Shown here: positions 10,851 through 22,905 of the stretch, in pieces
Layout: the number at the start of each line of letters is the position of its first letter
Position numbering within the stretch: position 1 is the first letter of the stretch
Assembly (NCBI GenBank): GCA_024760905.1
Contig: CM045745.1
Coordinates: forward strand, 2,731,501 to 2,795,500
DNA from: Plotosus lineatus
Lineage: Eukaryota > Chordata > Actinopteri > Siluriformes > Plotosidae
DNA length: 64,000 bases
Reading direction: 5' to 3'
The notes under the pieces: model-generated
The model's input: only the letters and a program-made list of their open reading frames with translations
What the model was told of the DNA's origin: nothing
Database searches by the model: none
Made by a program: the position numbers and the translations under genes

Positions 10851-10907
<57 letters not shown>
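10851..10907. repeat. Poly-A followed by (TA)n
   Basis: About 28 A residues then about 14 TA units, next to the tail of the minus-strand SINE. Confidence 0.95.
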
Positions 10908-10910
<3 letters not shown>

Positions 10911-10916
10911 AGTACC

Positions 10917-11270
10917 TGTCTGTCTTCCTTTCGGCTTTTTCCCTTTTACTCAGGAGTCGCCACAGCGAATCATCTTGATTCGCACATTTTGATTTGGCAG
11001 AGGTTTTTTACGTCGGATGCCCTTCCTGTCACAACCCTTTTAGCAAGGGACAGAAACACGCTGACGGCTTTGCAGCCTACTCTTTACGAATGTCAGCAAT
11101 GGTTCTTTTACATGCCTCTTACCATAGACAGTGAGAGCCATAGCCTGCCTTTGATAACCCAGTTAGCCGCACTGGGGGGGACAGTGACAACCTTGTGGAG
11201 AGTGGGACTCGAACCCCCAACCTTTAGATCAGCAATCCAGCGCCCTATACCACTAGACCACCACTGCCCC
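10917..11270 (-). mobile_element. Full-length tRNA-derived SINE, family S-RTE
   Basis: Read on the minus strand it begins GGGGCAGTGGTGGTCTAGTG (A box), followed by a B box GGTTCGAGTCC at about 11212-11202. A body follows with GACAGGAAGGGCATCCGACG, and the tail GTGGCGACTCC...AAAGCCGAAAGGAA. It is about 354 bases long. It is the best-preserved member here; others are at 17971-18334, 55003-55363, 1611-1884 and perhaps 37478-37595. It is not a functional tRNA gene: the head is only tRNA-related and is fused to an unrelated body. Confidence 0.9.
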
Positions 11271-11275
11271 ATATA

Positions 11276-11926
11276 TAGGAGTACCTCACCTTACGAAATT
11301 AATCCGTTCCAGAGCCTTTTTCTTAACCTGGATTTTTCGTAAATTGAACCGCATTTTACATGTAAAACATGTGATTCGTTTCAAGGCCCCCAATACTACC
11401 CCTTAAACCCCTTAAAAGAAAAACCGATGGTAGACCGGTTTGGCCATGTTCCTTTGCAATATCACTCAAGCCCGTTTCTACTTCTCACTTGCACCGGAAA
11501 TGACACGTGTGTGTGTGTTTGCGCGCGTGCGTGCGTGCGTTTGTTGACCATGTATTCTTCGCAGAGTTATAATCTTACAAATGTTTATGGAAAGTTAAAA
11601 GCCTGAGTCAAGAAATAAAGCATGAAAAAACAGTAACTTTGTCCTTCACACGAAAAGCATTATGATAGATGCAACTCCAGAATAGCCAATGGGAGGGAGC
11701 GGCGTCATCCCTCCTAGCTAATGGGGGGCCCGCGGGGCGGGATGTTTGAACATCATTGATGGGAGAGCAGCTCGTGCATTTTTTGAATGGCGCGTTTGAA
11801 TTTTTAAGATGCCGCTTTCGTAACGTGAACTTGTTTTGTATCCAGAGACAAAAATTTTCGGAAAATGCCTTTCGTAACCTGAATTTTTTGTTTGGTGAGA
11901 CTTTTGTAACGTGAGGTACCACTGTG
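11276..11926. mobile_element. Pogo/Tigger-like MITE (family E)
   Basis: The left end is TAGGAGTACCTCACCTTACG and the right end, read inverted, is CACAGTGGTACCTCACGTTACG. A related copy at 36818-37475 shares the interior (AGTTATAATCTTACAAATGT, and GCGTCATCCCTCCTAG near the middle). No coding capacity is visible. TA-type ends suggest a Tc1/mariner/pogo transposase in trans. Confidence 0.8.
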
Positions 11927-12155
11927 AATAAATATTTATCAAATTAAAAAAATAAGCAAATTAAGGAAGAATACCGGGAAAAGTTATGGAAAATGTCACA
12001 AAAACAAGGCCAATTATGCAAAAACAAAACCCTAAACAAACAAAAAACAACCCAAAGTCTTACATCAAACTGGATATATTGTTGAATCTGTGTGTGCACA
12101 TGCATCTGTGCGCGTATGTATGTCGTCTTCTCATAAAATACCATCTGTATGTGTG

Positions 12156-12260
12156 TACAGACGCTCCCCAGCTTACTAACGAGTTAGGTTCAGGAAGACC
12201 GTTCTTATATGAATTTGTTTGTAAGTCGTTACAGGGCGTTCTTTAGAAGGGAACGTATGT
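12156..12260 (+). mobile_element. End fragment of a pogo-like element (family G)
   Basis: The sequence TACAGACGCTCCCCAGCTTA opens a stretch like the ends at 31580 and 51124-52003. Only about 100 bases are recognisable. Confidence 0.55.
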
Positions 12261-12638
12261 GTAAACCTTGTATAAGTAACCTATACGAGCTTGTACTGTA
12301 TACGATCTCTCTCTCGCCCTCTCTTTCTCTCTCTAATCATCTGTACATTATCATTATGTCCCGTGTTTAAACTCCTGGTTCCTCTCAAGCACAACACAGC
12401 GGATCTGATCACATTTACAGAGAGTTTCACTCTTATTCAGTATCTTTATAATACTGGAGTCAATTTGTTTCTTCTTTGAAACTTTTGGCACGAGTTCAGA
12501 AATGCATCATTCTGCTTCTCTTCTCGGACCTCCAGTGTAAAGCACGTGCCAGCCACGCCCCCTCTGCAGGAGCCTAGTATTAAGTTTATCTCAGGATAAT
12601 GTTTAATCATATTACATACTTATTTAAGATTTATCTTT
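12261..12638. other. No gene or recognised repeat
   Basis: Low-complexity CT-rich patches and AT-rich sequence. Nothing assignable. Confidence 0.45.
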
Positions 12639-13168
12639 CTTTAGATTTTATTCCATTTCTATTTCTACTTGTTCGTCAATTTCATTTTAATTTTTGAGAG
12701 AGGAATTTTGAGTTTTCATGAGCTGTATGCCAAAATCATCATGTTCTCCCCGTGCTTGTGCGGGTTTCCTCCGGGTGCTCCGGTTTCCCCCGCAATCCAA
12801 AGACGTGCACTGTAGGTTAATTGGCCGTTCTAAATTGACCGTAGTTTCTCTCCTGCAGCGGCACTGGAACCCAGTCGTATCGGCACTTGCCCTTCCATTG
12901 GATCCTTCCGGTGGCGCCGAGACAGGGGGGGACTTGCTGCTTGGGTAACAGCCTGTCCCTCATTACTCCCTACCCAGGCTCTGTGCACTGGGGAGTATCA
13001 CCAGTCGGGATACTGGCCAGAGCGCAGCCATAGTCCTTCGGGACTGACGGGGGCCTACCATCTATCTTTAGATTTTATTCCATTTCTATTTCTACTTGTT
13101 CGTCAATTTCATTTTAATTTTTGAGAGAGGAATTTTGAGTTTTCATGAGCTGTATGCCAAAATCATCA
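12639..13168. repeat. Perfect 103-bp direct repeats flanking 324 bp
   Basis: 12639-12741 equals 13066-13168 at every base. The repeats are far longer than an ordinary target-site duplication, so tandem duplication followed by insertion, or duplicative break repair, is more likely. Confidence 0.95.
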
Positions 13169-13237
13169 GTATTAAAACAATAATTAACTATCACAATATG
13201 CTAATTTTTTTGAGAAGGACCTGTACGTCAACATGGA
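12639..13237 (+). mobile_element. Tc1-like 3' end fragment (family K) carrying a direct duplication and insert
   Basis: The right part (13140-13237) carries the end of the Tc1-like family also seen at 22440-22905: CACAATATGCTAA then TTTGAGAAGGACCT. A 103-base unit of this element is present twice, exactly, at 12639-12741 and 13066-13168. The 324 bases between start with a fragment like the common fish repeat motif GTGCGGGTTTCCTCCGGGTG and continue with unassigned GC-rich sequence. Confidence 0.65.
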
Positions 13238-13459
13238 TCTGATTTATCTAAGATTAGCTTCGCACAGGCAGGGTGCAACTTGTTCTCTTATTTATGTCTT
13301 AATTGCCGAGGATTGCATTTCATTTTTCTCACAAATTATTTTCAGGGTTTTCAGAATAAAAAACAAAAACCTCTGCTCAAGGTTCCAATGTTTTATTTAA
13401 AATCATTCTAACAGATTTAATATATTCTAACATCGTCTTTCTTCAAAAAGCAGGTTAAT

Positions 13460-14275
13460 TTGGGGTGTGCACACACAAACAACACGTAATGAGTGCTCTG
13501 CTCCAAAAAGCGCCCCCTCCGATGGTCAGGTGTTTTTTGCATCTAATAACCGCCCATGTCTACTGGGGCCAAAATGGTAAATCAAACTTCCCAATTTTAT
13601 TCGATCAGTCTATATAACGTTAAAATGAGGCATTCACTGCCTCAAAAAGTGAGTTCATGTGGTATTTCAAGACCCTCTGCCACTGGGGAATGTCTATAAT
13701 GTTCATCAGTAACAACATATTTAATTGTTCTGCCGTACTTTAAAAAAACAGGAAAATATTTTGCTGTGTTCTCTTGGTAAATGTCCAATAACCCATGAAC
13801 CATTAGAAACTGCTACAGCAAAACTATCGGATATACTGAATGAATGGAGCGATGAGCCAGATATAGACCTATCAGAAACTGATGATGAGCATTTTTCACC
13901 CGTTTCTCCTGCTCACTAACTTCATAAATTTAAAGACATTCCTGGCTATGTGCTAGAGATAACATTCGTGTTGATTGGCTCATTTTACTTGGGAAAATGT
14001 TTAAAGAAACAGCACCGGGAGGGGAAAGTCTTTTTTTTTTTTTTTAATTTATGCTGTTTTCTGTTTATGTTCAGCTTTCATGTAAGTAGTTTGGTTGATG
14101 CCACAAAATGAATAACCCAAATACCAGTAAAACTATTTTATTGTTCTGTTATTATTCATGTTTTTCACCTCGATGGTAATAAGCACGTACCGGTCCACTC
14201 CGCTGGTAACATTTTAATAAGCGCCCACCCACTTCAATTTTTTAAGCGCCCTGGTCACTTATCACTTGGAATACA

Positions 14276-14276
<1 letters not shown>
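13460..14276 (+). mobile_element. Pogo-like element (family C), copy 1
   Basis: Ends and interior match, in reverse orientation, the bounded copy at 41286-42148. It has ATAAGCGCCC-type sub-terminal motifs on both sides, an end like ACTTGGAATACAGTGTA at 14276, and the two short frames shared by the family. It is next to an (AT) microsatellite. Confidence 0.7.
13725..13919 (+). pseudogene. Acidic C-terminal-type peptide of family C, copy 1
   Basis: The peptide has 64 residues, ending SETDDEHFSPVSPAH. It is about 80 percent identical to the minus-strand frame at 41710-41907. The shared part starts KKQENILLCSLGKCP. It contains LETATAKLSDILNEW and an acidic tail. I infer a transposase C-terminus, but no catalytic domain is left and I cannot name the protein. 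Between the two copies nearly all base differences change the residue, so no coding constraint is visible. Confidence 0.45.

Positions 14277-14318
<42 letters not shown>
14277..14318. repeat. (TA)n microsatellite
   Basis: About 20 TA units directly after the family C end. Confidence 0.95.
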
Positions 14319-14322
<4 letters not shown>

Positions 14323-14668
14323 CGGTTAGCAACAAGGCCTGCAGCAGAGAAACGGTGGATTCTCATTAAATAAACCTGGTGTATTGACTGTAGATTATCT
14401 CTAAATCTTGCTCTAAGAATGTGAAATATCTACGTTTGAGGTTGCAGCCATTTTCGTTTGCCCAGAGAATTGTTCATTTCCCCCCCCCCCCAAACAAAAT
14501 ATCAGGCATCGTGCAATATTATAAATATATAATTATACAATTATAATAATATAACATAATTTACTGCAATTTAATTTATTGCTGTTATATCTACCAATTA
14601 TTTATTTATTGTATTATCATTATTATTGGTATCATTGTAATATTATTTTTATAATTTATTTTTCTTAC

Positions 14669-14705
<37 letters not shown>

Positions 14706-17700
14706 TTTTTACTGGGTCTGTGTAAGGCCCTTTTAAATACAGAATTTTTATGTATTTATTTTATAGCAGTTTGTGTTTTTGCTGATTTGAGCCTTTCTTC
14801 TGTTTTGTAACTTGACTCTTGGAAGAACCGCACAAGAATCCCTGTGTGTAAAAAAAAAAAAAACACAAATGGCAATTAAAATCTTGAATATATAATGCAT
14901 AAAATACACACACGTACATTTAATTTCCAGGAGAGCATCGTTGTCTCTTAAAGCCAGCTGTTAGTTTGCTCTACAGAATGTTTGTTCTCATCCGCAATCA
15001 TCTTTCAGCTTTTTTTAACCTTTATACATCCCATCCTCCTGAATGTTTTAGACTTCTTGGTGCAATAGCTAGAAAAATGGCCCAGTGTTAGTTGACCCTA
15101 AACACACTATTAGGGCATAGAAAGAACACCTTCACCAGTATTCATTAACATTTTTAAATAAAATACATATATTTGTAAAAGATGTGTGGGTGGTATTAGT
15201 AATTTCTGGTAGTGAACAGATCTGAGTTGGGTCTGCTGGTCATTAATAAGCACAACAATAGCAGACACCGAGGTGTTCAGCTGTAACGGAGGTTTGTGTT
15301 TGCTTGACACTCGAACTGTCTCAGCCAGGCCCATTTGTATTTCCTGGCTTCCTCTCTAATGGAAAAAACATTAATGCAGTCGGATTTGCATCATTCCATG
15401 CCACATCAACCAGAACTAACCAACTTTCTCATGTCACACTCAGGAAAAAATGTAAAAAAAAAAAAAAAAAAAGATGTAGGATGAACTGGGTGATGCCCAT
15501 GAGCAAAATTTGAGGTCATTCTTAGATAAGACCATTTATATTTTACATTAATTTTTAAATTTTGCAAGATGTGTTTTCATCAGAATATGTTTCCAACACA
15601 GTCCTTAAATGCCGTGTACCCGCCCAATTTTTCCTTCAAATTTTATGTCAAAATGGACTCCTCTGCTTTTCTTGCTTGGCCCCTGAAACTGCCATAAGGC
15701 GACCAGGGGAACCTCAGTTGATGACCCACATATTATCTGGAATATTTATCCTTAAAAGTCATTCACATTGATGTTATTTTTGTTTTATTCATAACTTTTG
15801 CTATGTTTGTTACTGTTATGGTGTCCATAATATCCTAAAGTTAACTCGGAACATTTGGAAATGCTACTGGCCCCATTTAAGGTGGAAATATCCCAATGTT
15901 GGAATGTAATGTAGATGAAATGAAGAATTTTGTAACTGTTGAAAGGACAGTCATGTTGGTCCACAGTGACCATAGATGGTCACAATCCATAAAGCAGACC
16001 TGACTGAATGCATCAGAAGTGACATAAGCTCAGCCAAGAGTAGTGTGGAGGACTGGTGGAGAGAATGCCAGGATTTATTCGGGCCATGATTAAGGCACCA
16101 AATATTGATTTTTGAACCCGTCTGCTGTTCTGACTGAAGTGTTGTGTTGTCTGTGAGCGACACGCAGGGATCACGGTCTGTTCTCCAACGCCACACTTGT
16201 GATCCTCAACTAGTCAACTTTCAGCCAGACTTTCACAGAATCTTATTTATATCACACTCTTGTGCACCTCTTTTTATTTTTATGAAGTTGATTTATTTGG
16301 GTTTCCATCAATGAAATTGTTCATTTTTATATGAAGATTTTTCACTGTGACCGGAAGTAGGCAGTGCATTCTGCATATCTGAATTATACTCGGTTTGAAA
16401 ACGCTGCATATTTAAAATTTTTGAACATTTGCAAAAGCGTTCATGGTCCTCACACAGACCTTTTAATGATGAAATACCTGAGAAGCTGAAGAAAGATTTT
16501 CTGTAAGTCATTTAATACTTTTTTTCCCGGATCTTTATCCCATTTTGAATATTTGATCTTTGAAAGATGATCTTAACAAGGAGCTTGAATGTAAACATCT
16601 GCCATACTGAAGCATCCTGTGAATACACAACGTTGAAGTGTTTCATTAATGGTCAGAGTGCTGAAACATGCATGTACAGTGTGTGTGTAAAGGGTGTCGG
16701 CCCATTCTCACCTTCTCGTTGTGTCATTGGCCCAGAGTGCAGTCCTGCTGGGCTGGCATTTGCTCATCAGCTTTTTTGTTTTTAATCACTTTGTGATATT
16801 ATCTGTTCACCAATCTGTTTTTATTGCATTGTGAAACGCGAATACAACAATTCGAGTTCGATATTATTTTTTTCTGAACATTCAGGATCATCATAATGCA
16901 ACCTGGTCAGTGTGATGTTTTTGAGAGGTGTCTGAGAACTCTAAAGAAGTGTATGTAGGCATGCAATGAACATATTCAAACAGCTGAAGATTGAACAAGA
17001 AATCCGTGAACTGTGTGCTGACTGTGGTACCTTGTGTGTAGCAGTGTTCCATCACCAGGCAAACTGAACAGTTGTACGTTGATCAGGCTTTAAACTCATG
17101 ACTGAAATGCTGCAGAAACAATGCAGTAACTCCGACAAGCTGCCGTTTCATCTGATGGTAAAAGTATTTGACGTGTGAAGTCGGATAAGAGTAGTGATTT
17201 GCGTGGGCATTTCGTTCTATTTTTTAATTTTTTTTACATTTTTTTAATGAAGAGTCCAGTGACTAGTAGACTTGAACCAGAACTAATGAATCGAGATGAT
17301 ACTGCTAGCTCAGTACACTTTCTAAACTTGTACTTGTGATTCCGTGCTTTCAGGAGTGTTGGTTAGGTAATTGATGGTTTCTTAGGAGATGGCTGAAGAC
17401 TTCATGAAACATTCCTATGGGAAACATTTCCTGTAGAATCTTAAGTGCTGCAGCTCGTCCTGTCTCCGCCACAGCCTGAATTTGGCTTCTTCGTAATCCT
17501 GCTCATTTAAAAACTGCACGTCCTTCAGACAAATGAACAATCCTTTCCCTGACTGTAGCTCCGCGCTCTGAGTCCGTGTTCAGACGAGGTTTCCAGTGTA
17601 CAGAGCGATAATCACCGTATGCTGTTTGTATGCGAGTCATTCACATCATGTAAAAGGAGATAATACTCGAACACTTTGAGTGCTGCATGAATGACCTACT

Positions 17701-17970
17701 TAAGCTGATTTTTGGGTTGAGGGTTGGATTTGGGACTGGGTAAAGAATGCTGCCTTCATCTCCACATCATGCTCTTTGTTGACTTCTGGTTTTCTGAACA
17801 TGTTTTGAGTTTTACAAAAGAAGATTAACATCAGTAGTAGTAGCACAGTGGGTTGAACATATTTGGATTGAAGTCTAAGTGCGGCTTACACCAGAATCGT
17901 TTTATTGTTGCTATTAATAAACCGGAGCTCTGTGTTCCTGAAAACGGGAATAAATGCCAGTTGTCTTGCC
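14319..17970. other. Long unassigned stretch, probably unique intron or flank
   Basis: AT-rich sequence with an (ATT) tract at about 14670-14702, a C run at 14480-14491 and short poly-A tracts. Open frames are short and unlike known proteins. No asap1 exon or repeat end is recognised. It is the longest stretch here that I cannot assign to a mobile element, so conserved regulatory DNA would be worth looking for by alignment. Confidence 0.5.
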
Positions 17971-18334
17971 AGCTTTCTTTCTTTCTTTCTTTCTTGCTTC
18001 CTTTCGGCTTTTTACCTTTTTACTCAGGAGTCGCCACAGCGAATCATCTGATTCGCACATTTGATTTGGCAGAGGTTTTTACGTCGGATGCCCTTCCTGT
18101 CACAACCCTTTTTAGCGCGGGACAGAAACACGCTGATGGCTTTGCAGCTCCTCTTTACGAAAGTCAGCAATGGTTCATTTACATCAACCTCTCACCATAG
18201 ACAGTGACAGACATGGCCCGCCTTTGATAACCCAGTTAGCTGCACTGGGGGGGACAGTAACAACCCTGTGGGGACTCGAACCCCCAACCTTTGGATCAGC
18301 GATCCTGCGCCCTGTCCACTAGACCACCACTGCC
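17971..18334 (-). mobile_element. tRNA-derived SINE, family S-RTE
   Basis: Minus-strand copy with head GGCAGTGGTGGTCTAGTGGA, a B box (GTTCGAGTCC near 18280), the GGAAGGGCATCCGACGTAAA body and the GCCGAAAGGAAG tail. The tail runs into (GAAA)n. Confidence 0.88.
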
Positions 18335-18881
18335 GTACTGCCTGTGTTGCCCGCATGGTGTATAAATTCTGGCTTTGATCGTTCCTCATGCTCAGCTTAA
18401 TCATTCCAGTTTATAATAGCTTAAAAAATATAAAAATAATCATTATTATTATATTATTGTTATTATTTGTTGTGCAGCTCAGTGCTTTACATATAAGAAA
18501 GTTGAGACAAGAAGGACTTACAGTAATCAACTAAAATTGAAAGAAGAAAGAAGTACATATAAAGGTAATAATAAATCAAGCCAATGTATTGAACGTTTAA
18601 AAAGGTGAATACACAATAACACTCTCAATGCTATAATTAAACCTTTCTGTATTTAAGGTGATTAGACACTGAACTGAACTTACAAAAATAGAGGAAATGT
18701 GACTTTTTTCATTTAAATAAAAAGAAATAAAAGCTTTCTTTTTTTTTTCTTTCTTTAAACCAGAAGTAGTTCAGCTTCGAGTTGATATTATTGAATATTT
18801 AATTACATCTGCAAGTCAAATCTTTAAAGAAATGAATTGATTTTGTTTTAGTAAATATACATACCACGACCCTGAGCTATA
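18335..18881. other. No gene or recognised repeat
   Basis: AT-rich, with a short ATT tract near 18440. Nothing assignable. Confidence 0.45.
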
Positions 18882-19380
18882 TACAGGAATCTCTCACTTC
18901 CCGTGGTTAAAGACCGAGATCCCCCAGCGACCACCGAATACCGCGAAGTAGCATCACCACTCCCAACACCCCCCTCCCCCCACGTGCTTGAAGTATACCT
19001 ACATGTATATGTGTATGTAATATCAATAAATACATATTCAATGATATAAATGCTTATAATAACAAACAATTAACCATTAAAAATAATGCATAAGATGTAA
19101 ATAAAATACAAATACACACATACAGACATGCATGCACTCGAATGCGCACCTCACAAAAATGTAGCTAGTTTTGATGGGAGGTTTTGGGTTGTTTTTTGTT
19201 TTGTTTGTTTATGGGTTATTTGCATGATTGGCCTTGTTTTGTGGCATTTTCCTTAACTTTTCCCCACATTCTTCCTTAATTTCATTATTTTTCAATTCAA
19301 AGAATATTTAAAAAAAAAAAAAAAACATGATGCGCTGAAGCCTCATGAATTGAAGTGCGAAGTAGCAAGGGATCCCTGTA
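18882..19380 (-). mobile_element. Pogo-like MITE (family H), copy 2
   Basis: It is bounded by TACAGGAATCTCTCACTTCC at the left and AGCAAGGGATCCCTGTA at the right. The interior has the family motif TTGCATGATTGGCCTTG in inverted orientation. There is no coding capacity. Confidence 0.75.
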
Positions 19381-19388
19381 CTTAGATA

Positions 19389-20000
19389 TACAGTGGTACC
19401 TTGATTTACGAGTGTTTCTTGTGATTAATTTTCCATGATATGAGCTTCGATCCCACCAAAAATCCACTCAATCCAATCAGCAAAATTTTGATTTAAGAGC
19501 TCTGCTGGGGCAATGGATTTTGTGGGCCGATTAGTCTTGTGTTCTTCCGCGTTTGTTCCTCCATGCTCCAAGAACACCTTGTGTAGTGCTTCTCAATTAT
19601 TTTTGTGATGCCCCCTGTAGGAAGGAAAAAAAGCATTTCAACCCCCCCCGCCCCCCGCAGCACCCGACGCGCGACGATAAATAGTGTTTCCTGCACTTCA
19701 TATTGTTTGCTTAGTGCTTTTTCCCTACACCCTAGCGTGACAATGAGACCGCCACCTACTGTAGAGGATACGCAATTACGCTTGATTCTAGTACACTATA
19801 GCAAAAAAGAATGTTTTCCAGGGTCATATGCGCCCTCAAGTTCAAAAGCACGTTCATGGAATATTTTGGCCTGCCGGAAGTAAAGGAAGAATTGAATAAC
19901 TACGGAATCACATGGAAGATGAGGGGAATAATCGTGGAACGTTTGTGGATGACATTTTTGCTTCCGTAGGTCTGCAGTGCTCCAGTGAAATGGGGATAGT
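19389..20000 (+). mobile_element. Left part of a pogo-like element (family D)
   Basis: It begins TACAGTGGTACCTTGATTTA and tracks the left 450 bases of the nested element at 39821-42323, including the GAGCTCTGCTGGGG and ACTATAAATAGTG-like landmarks and a C/A-rich run. The right end was not found. Confidence 0.7.
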
Positions 20001-20925
20001 AGTGTATGATGTATGTAAATTAAGTCACGGTTGTGATTGATGTTAGCGTGAAGTTATTTCATGTGCTTAGGGCAGCATATGCCAGAATTTTCAACTAGAG
20101 TTTTCTGCTCCGGTATGCACTGGCTTGTAACAATTTCCTGGGGAATCCCCACCTGCCTCTATGTGTTTTGCGTGGGAGTGTGTGGTTTGTGATTTAGACT
20201 TCAGCAGTGACCATAAAGTCTTTAGGGCTGAAGAATTGCTGAACATTCTGGGCCGAGTGTCCACTGCCATGGAGACATAGCAAACACTCCGTCATTAAAA
20301 TTATGAACTGTTCAGCTCTTTTTTGATCCAGTAACCATGCATTTTGTTCACTGGGCCTACAAATGTGACCTCTCTTAGCAGTGTTAATTCTGACACGTGC
20401 GGAAAGTTCATGAAGAATGTGTCTTTGATATCCTCAGTTGTGTTGAATTTGTAGACAGTATTTAGAAGAATGCATTTTCTCTCCTCATCAGATTTGAGCA
20501 GAGGAAGGTGGAGGAGTGGGTCTTCAGCTCTAACTCACAACAGCCAACAAACTCTGGCCTCAGCACTTTTCTTGGAATGAAACACACTACTTTCCACATA
20601 CGATCATTAAAGTATGCCATTGTTTTGCCAAAAGAGTCGGAGAGATGATGTTTTTCTGGTGGCCAATTGTTGCAGTTCCTCGCTGTCCCATGCAGTAAGA
20701 AGCATGTAGGTCTCATTGAAATGTTTTAATAAAAATCCTGATTAGCATAGAAAAACATATGGGGGGTGGTGTTCTTGGCTGATTATTAGATTCACAAGAG
20801 GAATAAAGAGAGCTGAGAATGCTTCACTTTTTTATAATTTATTTCCAGTAGCAATGATGTATGTGGATGAGGTTCATGAACAAAAATAAAATCAGAATAA
20901 AAGGCTCTTGATACAGTGCTCATCC
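20001..20925. other. Unassigned
   Basis: A minus-strand open frame of 84 residues (20462-20716) is unlike any protein I know. There are no repeat ends. Confidence 0.4.
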
Positions 20926-21490
20926 CCTCACCCCACCCCTTTAAAAATGTGGGGTACCTGGATGAAGTGGGACAGCAAATGAAATGAAAAAGAGCAAATA
21001 CACTTGCCATCAGTAAGAGTACATACACTACATACAATAAACAGGAATACAAACACAGTAGGGCTGCTGAGGGGTATTACAGATGGGCTCAGTCTTAGTT
21101 TACCCAAATACATCCACTATGGATCCCAGCCAGAGAAGAACTTTTCTCTAGACCTCCCTGAGAGGGTATTGTATTTTCTCACAATGTGTGAATTGTATTC
21201 GTCACTGAACCGCACAGATACTTTTGGTGGATTTTTGGATTTCCAGTGTAATAATATTCTATGAGCAAGCAGTGTTGTAGAGGCAATAATATTTTCTATC
21301 TTTTTCTCATTGTGCACTGTGTCCTGTTTAGAATACCGAATATAGCCATTACTGCCTTAGGTTGGAGATCAACACCAAGTGCCTCTAACAATGTTTTAAA
21401 GATCAGACACCAGTAGTTTGTTTGGGCTGAACATGATCAAAACATATATGGGTTAATAGGCAGGAAATACTTCAACACCTGTTGCAGCTT
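20926..21490 (-). mobile_element. C-terminal and 3' part of a fish L1-type LINE
   Basis: Minus-strand pieces give LLAHRILLHWKSKNPPKVSV and then SGRSREKFFSGWDP, the typical L1 C-terminal order (helix with ILLHWK, then FxxxWxP). Frames are broken upstream. Confidence 0.65.
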
Positions 21491-21549
21491 TTGTTGGAAT
21501 CATGATACACTGAAAGTGATGTACTTGGAAAAATCAAAATAAGCTGAAT

Positions 21550-22428
21550 CGAGCCAGATCGAGTTAGAAATTGAAGGTGTGATGTTCAATGTTGTTAGTG
21601 CTTATGCCCTACAGGCAGGATGTGAGCTAAAAGAGAAGGAGAGATTCTGGAGTGACTTAGATGAAGTGATGCAGAATACCCCCAGAGGTGAAAGAGTGGT
21701 CACTGGTGCAGGCAACAGAGGGGACGAGGAAGTGATGGGCAGGTTTGGTATCCAGGACAGGAACACAGGACAGATGTTGATCGATTTTGCAAAAACGATG
21801 GAAATGGCTGTGGTGAATACTTTCTTTCAGAAGAGAGAGGAGCATAGGGTGACTTATGAAAGCGGAGGTTGGAGCACACGGGTAAACTACATCTTGTTTA
21901 GGTGATGTAATATGAAGGAAGTCAGTGACTGCAAAGTAGTAGCGGGTGAGAGTGTTGCCAAACAGCATAGGATGGTGGTGTGCAGGATAACGCTGATGGT
22001 GAGGAAGGTGAAGAAGGCAAAGGCAGAGCAGCAGACAAAGTGGTGGAAGCTGACAAAGAAAGAGGTTCATGTTGTCTTCAAGGAGGAGTTGAAACAGGCT
22101 TTGGGTGGTCAGGAAGTGCTTCCGGATGACTGGAAATCACAGCAAATGTGATCAGGGACACAGGTAGGAGAGTACTTGGTGTGTCCTCTGGAAGGAAAGT
22201 AGATAAGGAGACTTGGTGGTGGTATGAGGAAGTGCAGGAGTGTGTACAAAGGAAGAGGTTAGCTAAGAAGTGGGACATTGAGAGGACCAAAGAGAGCAAA
22301 CAGGAGTATAGGGAGACACAGTGTAAGGTGAAAGTAGCGGTGGCAAAGGCCAAACAGAGGGCGTATGATCACTTGTATGATAGGTTGGACAGTAAGGAGG
22401 GAGAAAATGATCTATACTAGTCTGTTAC
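21550..22428 (+). mobile_element. Internal fragment of the RTE LINE (endonuclease and linker)
   Basis: It encodes VVSAYALQAGCELKEKERFW, the region that should hold the DFN motif but is deleted here, then VMGRFGIQDRNTGQMLIDFA. It goes on through VAKQHRMVV and KQALGGQEVLPDDWKS. It is about 90 percent identical to the full-length copy at 26053-29203, with stops and frameshifts. Both ends are truncated; the right end abuts a Tc1-like fragment. Confidence 0.85.
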
Positions 22429-22429
22429 T

Positions 22430-22905
22430 GTTGCTCAGTGGTCCAAAGTACTTTTTTTGGATGAAAGTAAATTTTGTATGTCATTCGGAAATCAAGGTGC
22501 CAGAGTCTGGAGGAAGACTGGGGAGAAGGAAATGCCAAAATGCCTGAAGTCCTGTGGATGAGCTTAAGGCCGCTAAATCACTGTGGATGAGCTTAAGGTC
22601 GCTATCGAAGCATCCTAGGCCTCCGTAACACCTCAGCAGTGCCACAGGCTGATTGCCTCCATGCCACGCCGCATTGAAGCAGTCATTTCTGCAAAAGGAT
22701 TCCTGACCAAGTATTGAGTGCATAACTGAACATAATTATTTGAAGGTTGACTTTTTTGTATTAAAAGCACTTGGTCGGATGAAAGACCTGAAATATTTCA
22801 GTTGGTGTGCAATGAATCTAAAATATCTGAAAGTTTAATTTTTATCAGTACATTACAGAAAATAATGAACTTTATCACAATATGCGAATTTTTTTGAGAA
22901 GGACC
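22430..22905 (+). mobile_element. Internally deleted Tc1-like element (family K), 3' half
   Basis: Frames give VLFLDESKFCMSFGNQGARV, then, after a deletion, ELKAAIEAS and TPQQCHRLIASMPRRIEAV ending ISAKGFLTKY. This is the C-terminus of a Tc1-like transposase. A short local duplication (GATGAGCTTAAGG twice near 22557-22600) is present. The terminal sequence ends TTTTGAGAAGGACC, next to Rex3 sequence. Confidence 0.8.

Larger units (their letters stand above)
10794..12150 (+). mobile_element. Pogo-like MITE (family H) split by microsatellite, SINE and a second MITE
   Basis: The left end, ACAGGGATCCCTTGCTACTT, matches family-H ends at 30760, 31297 and (inverted) 19380. Its interior, with the ACAAGGCCAATTATGCAAAA motif, reappears only at 11945-12150. 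So the poly-A/(TA) tract, the SINE (10917-11270) and the MITE (11276-11926) lie within it. No clear right end is seen. Confidence 0.6.

Noticed and set aside
11200..11270. Possible tRNA gene (A and B boxes)
   Set aside because: It is the tRNA-derived head of a SINE, fused to the repeat body; the same head recurs at 17971-18334, 55003-55363 and 1611-1884.
14640..14710. Regular ATT repeats considered as a CRISPR-like or tandem array
   Set aside because: It is a simple microsatellite without spacers; no CRISPR array exists in the window.
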